Source: SIAJ01 sp036266155 (GTDB lineage Bacteria > Planctomycetota > Planctomycetia > Gemmatales > Gemmataceae). Taken from it: DNA of 15,036 nucleotides. Numbering within the stretch: position 1 is the first letter of the stretch; every line of letters begins with the position of its first letter. A model generated the notes under the pieces. That model saw only the letters and a list, made by a program, of their open reading frames with translations, was not told the DNA's origin and did no database searches. The DNA is taken from assembly GCA_036266155.1 (NCBI GenBank), contig DATANR010000394.1, positions 1-15,036 on the forward strand, given 5' to 3'. Shown in pieces: positions 6,368 through 15,036 of the stretch. The position numbers were made by a program, and so were the translations under genes.

Positions 6368-6698
6368 CCGTCGCGACTTCCCGCCGCTCGTAGGGTTGTC
6401 GTTCGGATGTCGTTAGTGGGTTCCCCCGGTGCATAGCCGGGGGGCGATTGCAACCATTGCCGCCGTGGTGACAATGCGTAAGTACCGATCGCAGCCCTCT
6501 CGAATGATCCCTAGACCACGACTCTCCAAAGCGCCCGGCCGATGGGGTGAACCCCCGGCCAAACCGACTGCTCCATATAGGTTGCTGCCGGACGCCCGCA
6601 TTACCACGCTCTCATAGTCGATTTCGAACATTGACGCAAGGCCCGCTATCGTGCGGGCATTGCTGCCGCGCCGTCATTCACCCGGGGAGATTCAGGCC
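6368..6698 (+). other. Non-coding spacer before rpoB, with three further hairpins
   Basis: No convincing gene is present; the small ORFs here overlap each other on both strands and look like chance. Three hairpins are visible: CCCCCGG (6423-6429)/CCGGGGG (6437-6443); GGCC (6537-6540)/GGCC (6557-6560) around GGGG (6544-6547)/CCCC (6552-6555); and GCCCGC (6641-6646)/GCGGGC (6653-6658), 40 bp before the rpoB start. The region may hold an rpoB promoter or be an RNA leader, but I could not identify convincing -35/-10 boxes. Ribosome-binding sequence GGGGAG (6684-6689) ends it. Confidence 0.6.
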
Positions 6699-10454
<3,756 letters not shown>

Positions 10455-10461
10455 CCGAGAA

Positions 10462-10487
10462 CCTCTAGGTCCCACGGGACCTAGAGG
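10462..10487 (+). repeat. Perfect palindromic hairpin between rpoB and rpoC
   Basis: CCTCTAGGTCCC (10462-10473) is followed by its exact reverse complement GGGACCTAGAGG (10476-10487), separated by AC; with a 4-nt loop this gives an 11-bp stem. It contains the AGGTCCC/GGGACCT core also found in the rplK-rplA and rplA-rplJ spacers. It is followed by CATAAGTCCTATACGACC (10491-10508), another degenerate copy. There is no T-tract, so readthrough into rpoC is expected. It could mark an mRNA processing or stabilising site, or be one of a family of dispersed repeats. Confidence 0.75.
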
Positions 10488-10532
10488 AACCATAAGTCCT
10501 ATACGACCGACCTCTGACCGAGAGGATTCCAT

Positions 10533-14933
<4,401 letters not shown>

Positions 14934-14960
14934 TCGGCAGGTGGCTAGGATGTAAACTTG

Positions 14961-14996
14961 CGAGGCCCACCGAGTTTCGGTGGGTCTCGTCGTTTG
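14961..14996 (+). terminator. Terminator downstream of rpoC
   Basis: CGAGGCCCACCGA (14961-14973) pairs with TCGGTGGGTCTCG (14977-14989) over 13 bp with one G-T wobble and a GTT loop. The tail is TCGTTTG (14990-14996), so GTCGTTTG is formed with the last stem base, as after nusG. It starts 28 bp after the rpoC stop and probably ends the long transcription unit. Bases 14997-15036 contain nothing I recognise; no following gene begins inside the window. Confidence 0.8.
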
Positions 14997-15036
14997 GCGG
15001 AATGCGTGTCGGTTCGCGGAAACCACCGGCGAGGGG

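Noticed and set aside
5751..6434. A 227-codon minus-strand frame covering rplL and part of the spacer
   Set aside because: It overlaps the well-supported rplL gene completely and would cross the terminator hairpin; no motif or ribosome-binding site was seen.
6448..6475. Possible promoter TTGCAA, 16-bp spacer, GACAAT upstream of rpoB
   Set aside because: Each box matches the sigma-70 consensus at only four of six positions; in a 462-bp spacer such a match is expected by chance.
6413..6631. Two small frames on opposite strands in the rplL-rpoB spacer (62 and 72 codons)
   Set aside because: They overlap each other, have no clear ribosome-binding site, cross hairpins and show no protein-like features.
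6631..6660. TTGACG as a -35 box near rpoB
   Set aside because: The bases at the correct distance are CGGGCA or similar, with no -10-like sequence; the GC hairpin explains this stretch better.
6651..6698. GTG start for rpoB
   Set aside because: It falls within a hairpin and lacks a ribosome-binding site, whereas ATG 6699 follows GGGGAG.

Overview
This window is a bacterial information-processing cluster, all genes on the + strand: tRNA-Thr(GGU), tuf (EF-Tu), tRNA-Trp(CCA), secE, nusG, rplK (L11), rplA (L1), rplJ (L10), rplL (L7/L12), rpoB and rpoC. The sequence is GC-rich. The most likely host is a member of the Planctomycetota. The reasons are the EF-Tu switch I region (KTVTIAVSHVEYET instead of the usual RGITINTAHVEYET), a very long multi-pass SecE, and Ala/Pro-rich N-terminal tails on NusG and L1. 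The placement is from memory of planctomycete proteins; no search was run, and I do not assign a family or genus.

Layout. 1-1608: tRNA-Thr, tuf and tRNA-Trp, with a heptamer inverted repeat between tuf and tRNA-Trp. 1642-3642: a terminator-like hairpin, then secE and nusG, 25 bp apart. 3643-6236: a second terminator-like hairpin, then rplK-rplA-rplJ-rplL, with short repeat-bearing spacers. 6237-6698: a 462-bp non-coding spacer with several hairpins, including two mutually exclusive pairings. 6699-14933: rpoB and rpoC, 78 bp apart. 14961-14996: the terminator after rpoC. The last 40 bp hold nothing I recognise.

How the genes work together. The tRNAs and EF-Tu supply aminoacyl-tRNA to the ribosome. 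L11, L1 and the L10-L7/L12 stalk form the ribosomal sites where elongation factors act. RpoB and RpoC are the catalytic core of RNA polymerase, NusG couples that polymerase to translation, and SecE is part of the SecYEG membrane channel. The gene order is the widely conserved ancestral one.

This is core housekeeping DNA. I see no mobile element, CRISPR array, defence system or biosynthetic cluster. The unusual parts are in the details: a SecE of about seven membrane segments, a diverged EF-Tu switch I with a small G5-loop insertion, G-rich heptamer repeats, a family of short repeats in three operon spacers, a GTCGTTTG-type tail after three hairpins, and the structured rplL-rpoB spacer.
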